Below are positions 1 to 6,272 of a DNA stretch of 7,051 nt, piece after piece. Made by a program: the position numbers and the translations under genes. The notes under the pieces are model-generated. The model was not told where the DNA came from. It searched no databases and saw only the letters and a program-made list of their open reading frames with translations. The number at the start of each line of letters is the position of its first letter. Position 1 is the stretch's first letter. The stretch comes from Oscillospiraceae bacterium (GTDB taxonomy: Bacteria > Bacillota_A > Clostridia > Oscillospirales > Ruminococcaceae), in contig JAFPQL010000109.1 of assembly GCA_017414145.1 (NCBI GenBank), positions 1 through 7,051 on the forward strand. Reading direction: 5' to 3'.

Positions 1-865
1 AGGCTTGCGGGTCGTTTGTCGTGACCGAATAGTGCTGGGGAAACTCCACCGTGCATTGCACGCGGTGGGCCATCGCGACCGCCGTCATGATTTCCCGAAG
101 GGCGGTGCAGAGCTCGCGGTCCGTGGCATCGTCCAACGTGCGGATGGATCCGGTCACGGTGGCCTCGTTGGGGATGACGTTGTCGAGTTCCCCGCCGTGG
201 ATCGTGCAGATGCTCAGCACACCCGACCGCTGGGGGTTGATGCGGTTGGGAACGGCGGACTGGGCCTCCAGCACCGCCGCCGCCGCCGCGAGGACCGGGT
301 TGTGCGCCTTGAAGGGGGCGCTGCCATGGCCGCCTTGCCCACGGAAATTGGCGACGAAGTGCGTGCTCGACGACATGATGGGGCCGGGCTTGCACGCAAA
401 GGAGCCGACGGGAAGGCCCGGCGTGACATGCTGCCCTGCGATGAAGTCGGGGACGGGGTCGCGGAGCACGCCGGCGTCCACCAGCTGGCGTGCCATCGCC
501 TTGTTTTCCTCGCCCGGCTGCCAGATGAAGCGAACCGTTCCCGCAATCTCTTCACGGCGGGAAGCGAGAATCTTCGCAGCGCCAAGCAGCATGGCCGTAT
601 GGGCGTCGTGCCCGCAGGCGTGCATCAGGCCAGGCGTCTCGGAAGCGAAGGGGAGCCCCGTCTCTTCCTGGACGGCGAGGGCGTCGATGTCCGCGCGAAG
701 GGAAACATTGGGGCCGGGCCGGCTTCCGTGGAGGATGGCAACGGTATCCGTTCCGATAAAGGGCGGCAGCACCTCGAGGCCGAGGCCTTCCAGCTTTGAT
801 CGAATCAGCTTCTGGGTGGCGAACTCTTCCCCCGCCAGTTCTGGGTGGCGATGCAGTTCATGTCG
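1..865 (-). CDS. M20-family metallo-amidohydrolase/aminoacylase (hippurate hydrolase-like), partial at both ends
   Basis: The minus-strand frame whose codons begin at 863-865 is open to base 1 and encodes about 288 residues of a family usually near 390 long. Seen in order: RHELHRHPELAGEEF (N-terminal helix of M20 enzymes), LRADIDAL, MHACGHDAH (599-625; metal-binding Cys/His region), PGEENKAM (general-base Glu pair), GQHVTPGLPVG, GGHGSAP (dimerisation-domain region), ending at TTNDPQA. Family knowledge: such enzymes hydrolyse N-acyl or N-carbamoyl amino acids or small peptides with a two-metal centre in the cytoplasm; the substrate cannot be read here. The C-terminal roughly 100 residues lie beyond base 1. 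The frame stays open past 865 into the neighbouring DNA but holds no ATG, GTG or TTG there for at least about 80 bases, so the native start is missing. G+C is clearly higher than in the rest of the window. Plus-strand open frames over this stretch are shadows. Confidence 0.88.
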
Positions 866-1627
866 GAATTCGGTGATTTCCTGAAATATGAGGGCGGTAT
901 ACCGGACGGTGCAGAAGATATGGCTTTTACACTGCCGGAGGAATATACTGACCTTGACGAACCGGTCTATGTGCTGTATACACCGAAAGCGGACGCCGGC
1001 CGTCTGGAAACCGCGCTTGCCGCTGACAGCAGCGTCACGGTGATCGGTGCGCTGTTCTGCGGTATGCTTGACCCAATGGAATATATAGGACCGCTTTTCA
1101 AGATCGTCGCAGAAGACGGCGTAAACCTGACACCGGAATTCTTTGGCGAATATGCACCGTATGCTTCATTTGACCCCGTTGAAAATGCATGGAATATCCC
1201 CCTTGCCGTCGACGCGAACACAACACTTGAGGAGGCACTTGTGATCCAGAAGCAGATCGCCGCAATGGACGGGATCAGGAGTGTTGGTATGCTCGGGATG
1301 TGTCTGGAATCACTGGAAAACCCCGTAGCCACAACAGTAAAGAATATTCCGTTTACGCCGAAAACACTGACAGGCGATGTGGACGGCGACGGCAAGGTGA
1401 CGGCGTTTGACGCCTCGCTGGCACTGACCGGCTTCAACGAAGCCACTGTCATGGACTACGAGCCGGAGGAGCGCACGCTGTCCCCCGCACAGGAGAAAAT
1501 CGCGGATGTGGACGGCGACGGTCTGCTGACCGCCTTTGACGCCACCTGCATCCTCACCTACACGAACCTCAAATACAATGCAGGCTTTGACGATCTCACA
1601 TGGGAAGATGTCCTGCCGAAGAAATAA
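845..1627 (+). CDS. Dockerin-domain protein, 5'-truncated
   Basis: The open frame runs from a GTG at 845 to a TAA ending at 1627 (260 codons), but its first codons lie in or next to foreign DNA, so native sequence probably begins somewhere between 866 and 905. The C-terminal part is a type I-like dockerin with two calcium-binding loops, DVDGDGKVTAFD (1376-1411) and DVDGDGLLTAFD (1505-1540), each followed by a helix. Dockerins bind cohesin modules on scaffoldins and so place a secreted protein in a cellulosome-like complex. Both loops carry Ala-Phe at positions 10-11, so the two halves offer the same putative recognition pair. The loops are 43 residues apart, a long linker of the kind seen in Ruminococcus. 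The 170 or so residues before the dockerin match no enzyme I recognise; two stretches (from PVYVLYTP and from WNIPLAVD) look like loosely repeated beta-alpha-beta units. The missing N-terminus would be expected to hold the signal peptide. A strong terminator follows. Confidence 0.82.
   Translation: MAMQFMSEFGDFLKYEGGIPDGAEDMAFTLPEEYTDLDEPVYVLYTPKADAGRLETALAADSSVTVIGALFCGMLDPMEYIGPLFKIVAEDGVNLTPEFFGEYAPYASFDPVENAWNIPLAVDANTTLEEALVIQKQIAAMDGIRSVGMLGMCLESLENPVATTVKNIPFTPKTLTGDVDGDGKVTAFDASLALTGFNEATVMDYEPEERTLSPAQEKIADVDGDGLLTAFDATCILTYTNLKYNAGFDDLTWEDVLPKK
863..905. other. Probable chimeric junction between two genomes
   Basis: To the left is a G+C-rich minus-strand amidohydrolase. To the right is lower-G+C DNA encoding a dockerin protein on the plus strand. 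Both genes are cut here: the amidohydrolase lacks a start codon and the dockerin gene lacks a signal peptide, ribosome-binding site and promoter. Recognisable amidohydrolase sequence runs at least to 863 and possibly to about 890 (the frame reads FQEITEF just before RHELHRHPEL). A GAATTC site lies at 866-871, but four more occur in the window, so it is weak evidence for a cloning join. Confidence 0.7.
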
Positions 1628-1645
1628 CCGCATCCTGCACATGAC

Positions 1646-1687
1646 GGGGGAGAGAACCGGAACCGGTGCTCTCCCCCCCTTTTTTTT
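1646..1687 (+). terminator. Rho-independent terminator of the dockerin gene
   Basis: GGGGGAGAG (1646-1654) pairs with CTCTCCCCC (1669-1677). An inner ACCG/CGGT helix closes a four-base loop after one A/G mismatch, and eight T residues (1680-1687) follow. It starts 19 bases after the stop codon. Confidence 0.93.
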
Positions 1688-1693
1688 CGCCGC

Positions 1694-1725
1694 ATAAAAA
1701 GAAAATCACTGCCGAAGCAGTGATT
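1694..1725 (-). terminator. Rho-independent terminator of the minus-strand small RNA
   Basis: A perfect 9-bp stem (1704-1712 with 1717-1725) closes a four-base loop that reads TTCG on the minus strand, a stable tetraloop. On the minus strand it is followed by TTTTCTTTTT (first two Ts in the stem). On the plus strand no T-run follows, so it serves the minus strand and faces the dockerin terminator. Confidence 0.85.
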
Positions 1726-1866
1726 GAGAGTGAAAGCAAATGTGTACCGGCATTCGCTTTTTCACAGCGTACCGCCACGAGAGGGTTCGGCAAGAGGGGC
1801 TGCCGGAAAAACGGGACGCTGCATTGACCAGATATTGCGGAAAAATCGTTGCATGATTTCAACCGC
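1696..1866 (-). ncRNA. Candidate structured small RNA, about 170 nt
   Basis: This stretch has a promoter (TATAAT at 1873-1878) and a terminator (1694-1725) on the minus strand and no convincing gene. The predicted transcript folds into four consecutive elements. H1 (1836-1867) joins TGCGG/CCGCA and AAATC/GATTT around a small internal loop. H2 pairs 1816-1821 with 1765-1770 (CAGCGT/ACGCTG) and encloses a small hairpin 1788-1805 (CGGCA/TGCCG) with an eight-base loop GCCCCTCT. H3 (1730-1765) has 12 pairs including one G-U, plus a two-base bulge. H4 is the terminator. A second C-rich stretch CCCTCTC (1779-1785) looks unpaired. C-rich exposed segments are typical of Gram-positive regulatory RNAs that bind ribosome-binding sites. 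I do not recognise the family; it does not show the SRP RNA core motif or the single long helix of 6S RNA. A 30-codon frame (1762-1854) exists but lacks a Shine-Dalgarno sequence. Confidence 0.68.
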
Positions 1867-1872
1867 AAGTAT

Positions 1873-1901
1873 ATTATAGCACAAATATCACATATATGCA
1901 A
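1873..1901 (-). promoter_or_regulatory. Extended -10 promoter of the small RNA
   Basis: On the minus strand, -35 TTGCAT (1896-1901), a 17-base spacer and a perfect TATAAT (1873-1878) preceded by TGC, an extended -10. The start is expected near 1866. The 17 bases TGTGCTATAATATACTT (1883 down to 1867) recur exactly in the ferredoxin-operon promoter at 6201-6217. Confidence 0.82.
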
Positions 1902-2062
1902 TGCGAAATCGTCTTTCAGCACTGTCATATTATCACCACTTCGCAAAGCGGCGGTCAAACGGCCGCCGATTTTGACAATTTTCTGTGTTTTGGCAGGTTG
2001 CACAATCGTCTGTTTCGTTTCTTGTGATACTGACGAAAAAACTGCACGCGGCGTGCAAAAAC
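1902..2062. other. Divergent intergenic region between the small RNA and cyclase-operon promoters
   Basis: No gene is seen here. It holds a GC hairpin (CGGCGG 1949-1954 with CCGCCG 1963-1968), followed only by broken T-runs, and the palindrome at 2043-2057. The short open frames crossing it have no ribosome-binding sites or protein-like composition. Confidence 0.6.
2043..2057. promoter_or_regulatory. Candidate operator palindrome upstream of the cyclase promoter
   Basis: TGCACGC (2043-2049), a central G, then GCGTGCA (2051-2057): a perfect 15-base palindrome ending 5 bases before the -35 box. A second palindrome, CGTGCGCACG (2120-2129), lies in the 5' leader and shares the GTGC core. The layout resembles operators flanking a promoter; the regulator is unknown. 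Confidence 0.45.
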
Positions 2063-2091
2063 TTGACAAAAGGGACGAATTGTGCTAGAAT
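2063..2091 (+). promoter_or_regulatory. SigA-type promoter of the tandem cyclase operon
   Basis: Perfect -35 TTGACA (2063-2068), a 17-base spacer, and -10 TAGAAT (2086-2091) preceded by TGTGC, an extended -10. The start is expected near 2098, giving a leader of about 70 nt. Confidence 0.85.
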
Positions 2092-2137
2092 AAATGCGTA
2101 TGAGTGTGCCGCTTTTTTGCGTGCGCACGGAGCATTC

Positions 2138-2165
2138 GCCGTCCCGTGACGGCAGGAGGACGGGA
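2138..2165 (+). promoter_or_regulatory. Ribosome-binding site of the first cyclase gene with adjoining hairpins
   Basis: AGGAGG (2154-2159) lies 8 bases before the ATG at 2168. GCCGTC (2138-2143) and GACGGC (2148-2153) form a perfect six-pair hairpin with a four-base loop that ends exactly where the Shine-Dalgarno begins. A competing stem, TCCCG (2142-2146) with CGGGA (2161-2165), would put the Shine-Dalgarno in its loop. The two stems exclude each other. Confidence 0.6.
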
Positions 2166-2167
2166 TC

Positions 2168-4114
2168 ATGCCTGACAGAGCTTGCAGAATCGCGGTTGTC
2201 GTTTCCGGCATCAACGAGGAATACCAGAATCAGGTCATCAGCGGAGCAGAACGCTTTGCCGCGGAGCATTCCGTGCGGCTGTTTCTCTTCGCGGATATGG
2301 GCGGCCTGCACGGTGTTGCCGCACACGATGCCGGCGAATACAACATCTACAGTCTCCTGCGGTATGAGCAGTTTGACGGCGTCATCCTCCTGACCAATAC
2401 GGTCGCCTCCGAGCCCGTGCGGCAGGAAATCCTGTCCGCGGTACGCACCGCCCGCATTCCCGCGGTTGTCATGGATGCAGGCGCGGCCGGCATGGCGGCA
2501 GTCACCATTGACAATTACGCCGCGATGCGGCAGATTGCGGAGCATCTCACCGATCATCACAAATGCAGGCGCATTGCCTATCTCGGCGGCCCGCGGCACA
2601 ATCCCGAAAGCGAAGAACGGCTGCACGCCGTCCTCGATGTGCTGAACGAACGCGGGCTCAGTCTGCATCCGCGGCAGGTCTGGGAGGGCAGCTTCCTGAG
2701 CGCGGACGGCACCGCTGCGGTGAAGCAGCTTCTCGCCGACGCCGCCGACCCGCGCTATCAGACAGCGTTTCCCGAGGCGATCATCTGCGCGAACGATGTC
2801 ATGGCCGTCGCCGCCATGAACGCCCTCGCCGCAAACGGCATCCGCGTGCCGCAGGATGTGATCGTCACCGGATTTGACCACACCTTCGCCGGCAGAAACT
2901 TCTCGCCGGAGCTGACCAGCGTCAACCGCGGTCTCGCAGAGGCGGGCGCACTCGCCTGCAAAATGCTGCTGTATCACGAAGTACAGCCCGGCATCACGCA
3001 GACGGTCCGGCGCGGCACCTCACCGGTATTCTCAGAGAGCTGCGGCTGCCGGGAGCGCACCGCGGATTCAGAGGCTGCATTCCGGCGGCAGAGCTGCAAA
3101 ACCGCCGATCAGTACATCGGCAGCGCCCGGATGAACAGCCGCATGAGCTGTGCATTCGGCGCCTGTGAGACGCTCCCGCAGCTCATGACCGCCCTGCGCA
3201 GCTTTGTGCCGGAAATGCCGTGCAGCGGCTTCTGGCTCTGTCTCAACGCGGACTGGCTCGGCGACACTGACGCAATGCTTGCGGCTGCCGCCTCCGGAAT
3301 GCAGGGGCAGTACCGCACAAAGGGCTACCCGGCGCGGATGCGCGTGCCGCTCGCCTATGAAAACGGTGTCTTCACCGCCGCGGAGGATTTCGCCTCCGAA
3401 CAGATGCTGCCGCCCTGTGCGTCAGACATCGCAGGCGGCAGCGACTACTTCTTCCCGCTGCACTTCCGCAGCCGTTCCTTCGGATACTGCGTGATGCGCG
3501 GCAATGCGGAAATGCTCCAGTCGCCGGCTGTGTTTTCGTGGATGATTACCCTCGGAAACGCGCTGGAACACATCCGGAAGCTCTGCTGCACCCATGCCGT
3601 CGTCGCAAGGCTGGAGCAGCTCTATGTCATGGACGCGCTGACGGGCATCTATAACCGCAGCGGATTTGCACGCGAAACCGCAAAGCTCTATCAGCAGGCG
3701 GTACAGCTGCGGCAGCCTGTCATGGTGCTGTTCGCCGATCTCGACGGACTCAAGGAAATCAACGACCGCTTCGGGCATTCCGCAGGCGACACGGCGCTGA
3801 GAGCCGTGGGGCAGGCGATGAAGAATGTCTGCCACAGCGGCGAAATCTATACCAGATTCGGCGGGGATGAATTTCTGATCTTCGCCGCAGATAAAACCGA
3901 GGCGGAGTGCAGTGCGCTGGCTGACGCGCTGCAGGACGAACTCCGCTGCTTCAACGAACAGGGCGACGCCCCGTTCACCGTTTCGGTCAGCATCGGCTAC
4001 TGCCTGACCGTGCCCCAGCCCGATACCTCTGTCTTTACGATCATTGCAGAGGCAGATCAGAAAATGTACGAAGAAAAGAAAAAGCGGACGACATCCAAAT
4101 ATCTGCGCAAATAA
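2168..4114 (+). CDS. Diguanylate cyclase with LacI/PBP-like ligand-sensing domain (first of a tandem pair)
   Basis: This 648-residue protein should make c-di-GMP from two GTP under control of a bound small ligand. Residues about 6-285 are a type 1 periplasmic-binding/LacI-regulator fold, with AVVVSGINEEYQNQV at the start, AIICANDVMA and VTGFDH near the hinge, and the SCGC motif (291-294) that often ends this domain. Residues about 310-470 look GAF-like (FFPLHFRSRSFGY near 427). The cyclase domain begins near DALTGIYNR (Asp489); the metal-binding Asp is in FADLDGLK (Asp524) and the GGDEF signature is intact at 565-569. The inhibitory RxxD site is replaced by HSGE, so product inhibition through it is unlikely. 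There is no helix-turn-helix, signal peptide or membrane helix, so it should act in the cytoplasm. The start is set by AGGAGG 8 bases upstream. It is co-transcribed with its paralogue 23 bp downstream. The natural ligand cannot be told from the sequence. Confidence 0.9.
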   Translation: MPDRACRIAVVVSGINEEYQNQVISGAERFAAEHSVRLFLFADMGGLHGVAAHDAGEYNIYSLLRYEQFDGVILLTNTVASEPVRQEILSAVRTARIPAVVMDAGAAGMAAVTIDNYAAMRQIAEHLTDHHKCRRIAYLGGPRHNPESEERLHAVLDVLNERGLSLHPRQVWEGSFLSADGTAAVKQLLADAADPRYQTAFPEAIICANDVMAVAAMNALAANGIRVPQDVIVTGFDHTFAGRNFSPELTSVNRGLAEAGALACKMLLYHEVQPGITQTVRRGTSPVFSESCGCRERTADSEAAFRRQSCKTADQYIGSARMNSRMSCAFGACETLPQLMTALRSFVPEMPCSGFWLCLNADWLGDTDAMLAAAASGMQGQYRTKGYPARMRVPLAYENGVFTAAEDFASEQMLPPCASDIAGGSDYFFPLHFRSRSFGYCVMRGNAEMLQSPAVFSWMITLGNALEHIRKLCCTHAVVARLEQLYVMDALTGIYNRSGFARETAKLYQQAVQLRQPVMVLFADLDGLKEINDRFGHSAGDTALRAVGQAMKNVCHSGEIYTRFGGDEFLIFAADKTEAECSALADALQDELRCFNEQGDAPFTVSVSIGYCLTVPQPDTSVFTIIAEADQKMYEEKKKRTTSKYLRK

Positions 4115-4137
4115 GCGCGTCAGTCTGAGGTGAAATT

Positions 4138-6105
4138 ATGGCGAATACCAATCTGACCGTCGCGGTCATCGCTTCCGGAATCGACGAAGAATATCAGCAG
4201 TCCATTCTCGGCGGCATCCACCGCTATGCGGCACAGCACCATGTCAACATTGCGCACTTTATTGCCTTCGGCGGCATCCTCGCCAACCCGAAGTACGATC
4301 AGGGAGAATACAACATCTTTGAGCTGCCGAACTTTTCGCTGTTTGACGGCGTCATTCTGCTCTCCAATACCTTCTCGCCCGATCTGGCAGAATCGCTCTG
4401 GGAGCGCATCCGCAAAGCAGGCATCCCCGCCGTCAGCATCGACCGCGAGCTCGGCGACTGCTATTTCATCGGCATCCGCAATGCCCCCGCCATGGAGCAG
4501 ATTACGCGTCATTTCATCGAAAAGCACGGCGTCCGGCGCCTGAACTACATCTCCGGCCCGGATGACAATACCGAGAGCTCTGCGCGTCTCAGCGCCTTCC
4601 GCCGCGTGCTGGAGGAATATGACATTCCGCTGGAGCCGGAGCGCGTGTATCACGGCACCTTCCGCGCAAAGGACGGCAGACGCGCCGTCGAGGCATTCCT
4701 CAGATCCGGACTGGAGCTGCCCGAAGCCATCATCTGCGCCAACGACGCCATGGCGATCTCCGCCGTGCTGGCGCTGGAGGCAAACGGCATCCGCGTGCCG
4801 GACGATGTGCTGGTGTCCGGCTTCGACAACATCTACAATGCGCGGCACTTCTCCCCTGCCCTGACCACCGTCGAGCGCCCGCTGATGCAGTCCGGCGCGC
4901 TCGCCTGCGAGCTGATCTGCCGGCACGCCGCCGGTGAGGAGCTGCCCAGAGTGCAGGAGCTCAACGCCGTCCCGATCTACGACGAAAGCTGCGGCTGTCC
5001 CGCACAGGAGACGGAGGATGTCAGCGTTTTCAAGAAGCGGAATTACCAGATTCTCGAAAACACCCGGCACGACATCTCGCGCTGCAACCAGATGTCCTGC
5101 GCGCTGGTCGAATGCGACAGCTTCACTGAGTACATCGACACGCTGAAAAGCTATATCCTCATGACCAAATGCGAGGAATTCTATCTCTGTCTCAACGACA
5201 ACTGGCATCTGCGCCAGATTCAGCACGAAACCGGCTACACCGGCGAGCTGCCGGTCGATTCCTACACCGTACACGGCTACTCCAGACGCATCCTGATGCC
5301 GCTCGCCTACTACGACCGCAGCTTCCACAGCGCCGACAGCTTCACCTCGGACGAGATTCTGCCGCGCCTGCGCTCCGAAAACGGCGCCGTGCGCAATATC
5401 TTCTTTGTCCCGCTGCACTTCCGCGAGCGGAGTCTGGGCTATTTTGCCATTGTCAACTCCGAATTCCCGATGGTCAGCACGATGTTCCACTCCTGGAGCA
5501 TCAACATCAGCAATTCGCTCGAAAACTTCCGCAAGCTGCTCTGCCTCGACGAGATCGTGCAGGAGCTCGACCGGCTGTACGCGATCGACTCGCTGACCGG
5601 CATCTTCAACCGCAACGGCTTCAAGCGCAGTGCCGGCACGCTCTTTGATTCCTGCATCGAAAACGGCCGATCCGTGATGATTATGTTCGCCGACATGGAC
5701 GGACTCAAGGCGATCAACGACAGCTACGGCCACAAGACCGGCGACCACGCCATCCGCAGCATCGCGGGCATTTTGCAGGAGAGCTGTCTGCACGGCGAAA
5801 TCGCCTGCCGCTTCGGCGGGGATGAGTTCTTCATCTTCGCCGCCGATTACACCGAAGCCGACGCCGAACGGCTCCGCAGCCGCATCCAGAACGGTCTCGA
5901 TGTCTGCAACCGCAATGCCGGCGTCCCCTATCAGCTCGGCATCAGCATCGGCGCGTGCATCACCGTCCCGCAGCCGGGCAGCTCGATCTTCCAGCTCATC
6001 ACGGTCGCAGACCACCGGATGTACGAGGAGAAAAAGAAGAAGAACCCCTCCAAATATCTCAAGCAGCCCGTGCAGGCTACGCCCGCACCCGCTCCGGAAA
6101 GCTGA
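4138..6105 (+). CDS. Diguanylate cyclase with LacI/PBP-like ligand-sensing domain (second of a tandem pair)
   Basis: This 655-residue paralogue has the same architecture as its upstream neighbour and is alignable along its whole length. The PBP/LacI-like sensor covers residues about 5-280 (AVIASGIDEEYQQSILGG, AIICANDAMA, VSGFDN; SCGC at 284-287). A GAF-like middle region includes FFVPLHFRERSLGYF near 421. The cyclase domain has DSLTGIFNR (Asp484), FADMDGLK (Asp519) and intact GGDEF (560-564). The I-site position reads LHGE, not RxxD. Ligand-pocket residues differ from the first copy (for example GFDN versus GFDH), so the two probably sense related but different ligands. The C-terminus adds a short Pro/Ala-rich tail after a lysine-rich stretch. 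GAGG at 4127-4130 lies 7 bases before the ATG. No promoter is seen in the 23-bp gap, so it depends on the upstream promoter. The roughly 630-codon open frame antisense to it is a codon-bias shadow. Confidence 0.9.
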   Translation: MANTNLTVAVIASGIDEEYQQSILGGIHRYAAQHHVNIAHFIAFGGILANPKYDQGEYNIFELPNFSLFDGVILLSNTFSPDLAESLWERIRKAGIPAVSIDRELGDCYFIGIRNAPAMEQITRHFIEKHGVRRLNYISGPDDNTESSARLSAFRRVLEEYDIPLEPERVYHGTFRAKDGRRAVEAFLRSGLELPEAIICANDAMAISAVLALEANGIRVPDDVLVSGFDNIYNARHFSPALTTVERPLMQSGALACELICRHAAGEELPRVQELNAVPIYDESCGCPAQETEDVSVFKKRNYQILENTRHDISRCNQMSCALVECDSFTEYIDTLKSYILMTKCEEFYLCLNDNWHLRQIQHETGYTGELPVDSYTVHGYSRRILMPLAYYDRSFHSADSFTSDEILPRLRSENGAVRNIFFVPLHFRERSLGYFAIVNSEFPMVSTMFHSWSINISNSLENFRKLLCLDEIVQELDRLYAIDSLTGIFNRNGFKRSAGTLFDSCIENGRSVMIMFADMDGLKAINDSYGHKTGDHAIRSIAGILQESCLHGEIACRFGGDEFFIFAADYTEADAERLRSRIQNGLDVCNRNAGVPYQLGISIGACITVPQPGSSIFQLITVADHRMYEEKKKKNPSKYLKQPVQATPAPAPES

Positions 6106-6111
6106 TTCCGT

Positions 6112-6150
6112 GTCCGGTTCCCCGCTGAAGGGAGCCGGACATTTCTGTAC
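6112..6150 (+). terminator. Probable terminator after the cyclase operon
   Basis: GTCCGGTTCCC (6112-6122) pairs with GGGAGCCGGAC (6130-6140) over 11 positions with one G-U, loop of 7. The following ATTTCTGT is only moderately T-rich, so termination may be incomplete. It starts 6 bases after the stop codon. Confidence 0.65.
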
Positions 6151-6182
6151 GCTGCCGGATTGACATTTCTTTCACAAATAGC

Positions 6183-6211
6183 TTGCAATCCGGCACGAAA
6201 TGTGCTATAAT
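6183..6211 (+). promoter_or_regulatory. Extended -10 promoter of the oxidoreductase operon
   Basis: TTGCAA (6183-6188), a 17-base spacer, then TATAAT (6206-6211) with TGC before it. The start is expected near 6218, leaving a leader of about 55 nt. The segment 6201-6217 is identical to the small-RNA promoter on the minus strand at 1883-1867. Confidence 0.85.
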
Positions 6212-6272
6212 ATACTTTGAAGCATGGCAGCGACCGGCTTTGAAAATCTGAAGGAAAGGACTGGTATGACAT

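Noticed and set aside
810..851. 13-base direct repeat TTCTGGGTGGCGA (810-822 and 839-851) near the junction
   Set aside because: Both copies lie inside conserved amidohydrolase coding sequence in different frames and are explained by ATQK and HRHPEL codons; no target-site duplication or mobile element accompanies them.
866..871. GAATTC as proof of a restriction-cloning join
   Set aside because: Other GAATTC sites occur near 1136, 5176, 5460 and 6918, so an EcoRI digest-and-ligate origin is not supported by itself.
5..884. Two long plus-strand open frames over the amidohydrolase
   Set aside because: Both are antisense shadows of a frame with all M20 motifs; their products are Arg/Ala/Ser-rich with no recognisable domain.
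1762..1854. A 30-codon frame inside the small RNA
   Set aside because: No Shine-Dalgarno precedes it, and it coincides with base-paired stems that explain the sequence better; a dual-function RNA is not excluded.
1949..1980. GC hairpin followed by T-rich bases as a further terminator
   Set aside because: The stem has only six pairs, the T-runs are broken, and no transcript is expected to arrive here from the left after two strong terminators.
1955..2977. Minus-strand open frame of 340 codons across the cyclase promoter and sensor domain
   Set aside because: It runs antisense through a well-supported promoter and coding region and has no protein-like motif.
4120..6015. Open frame of about 630 codons antisense to the second cyclase gene
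   Set aside because: It mirrors a real gene with strong third-position G/C bias. Its translation is a low-complexity Asp/Ala/Val/Gly-rich product without domains, and no ribosome-binding site fits.
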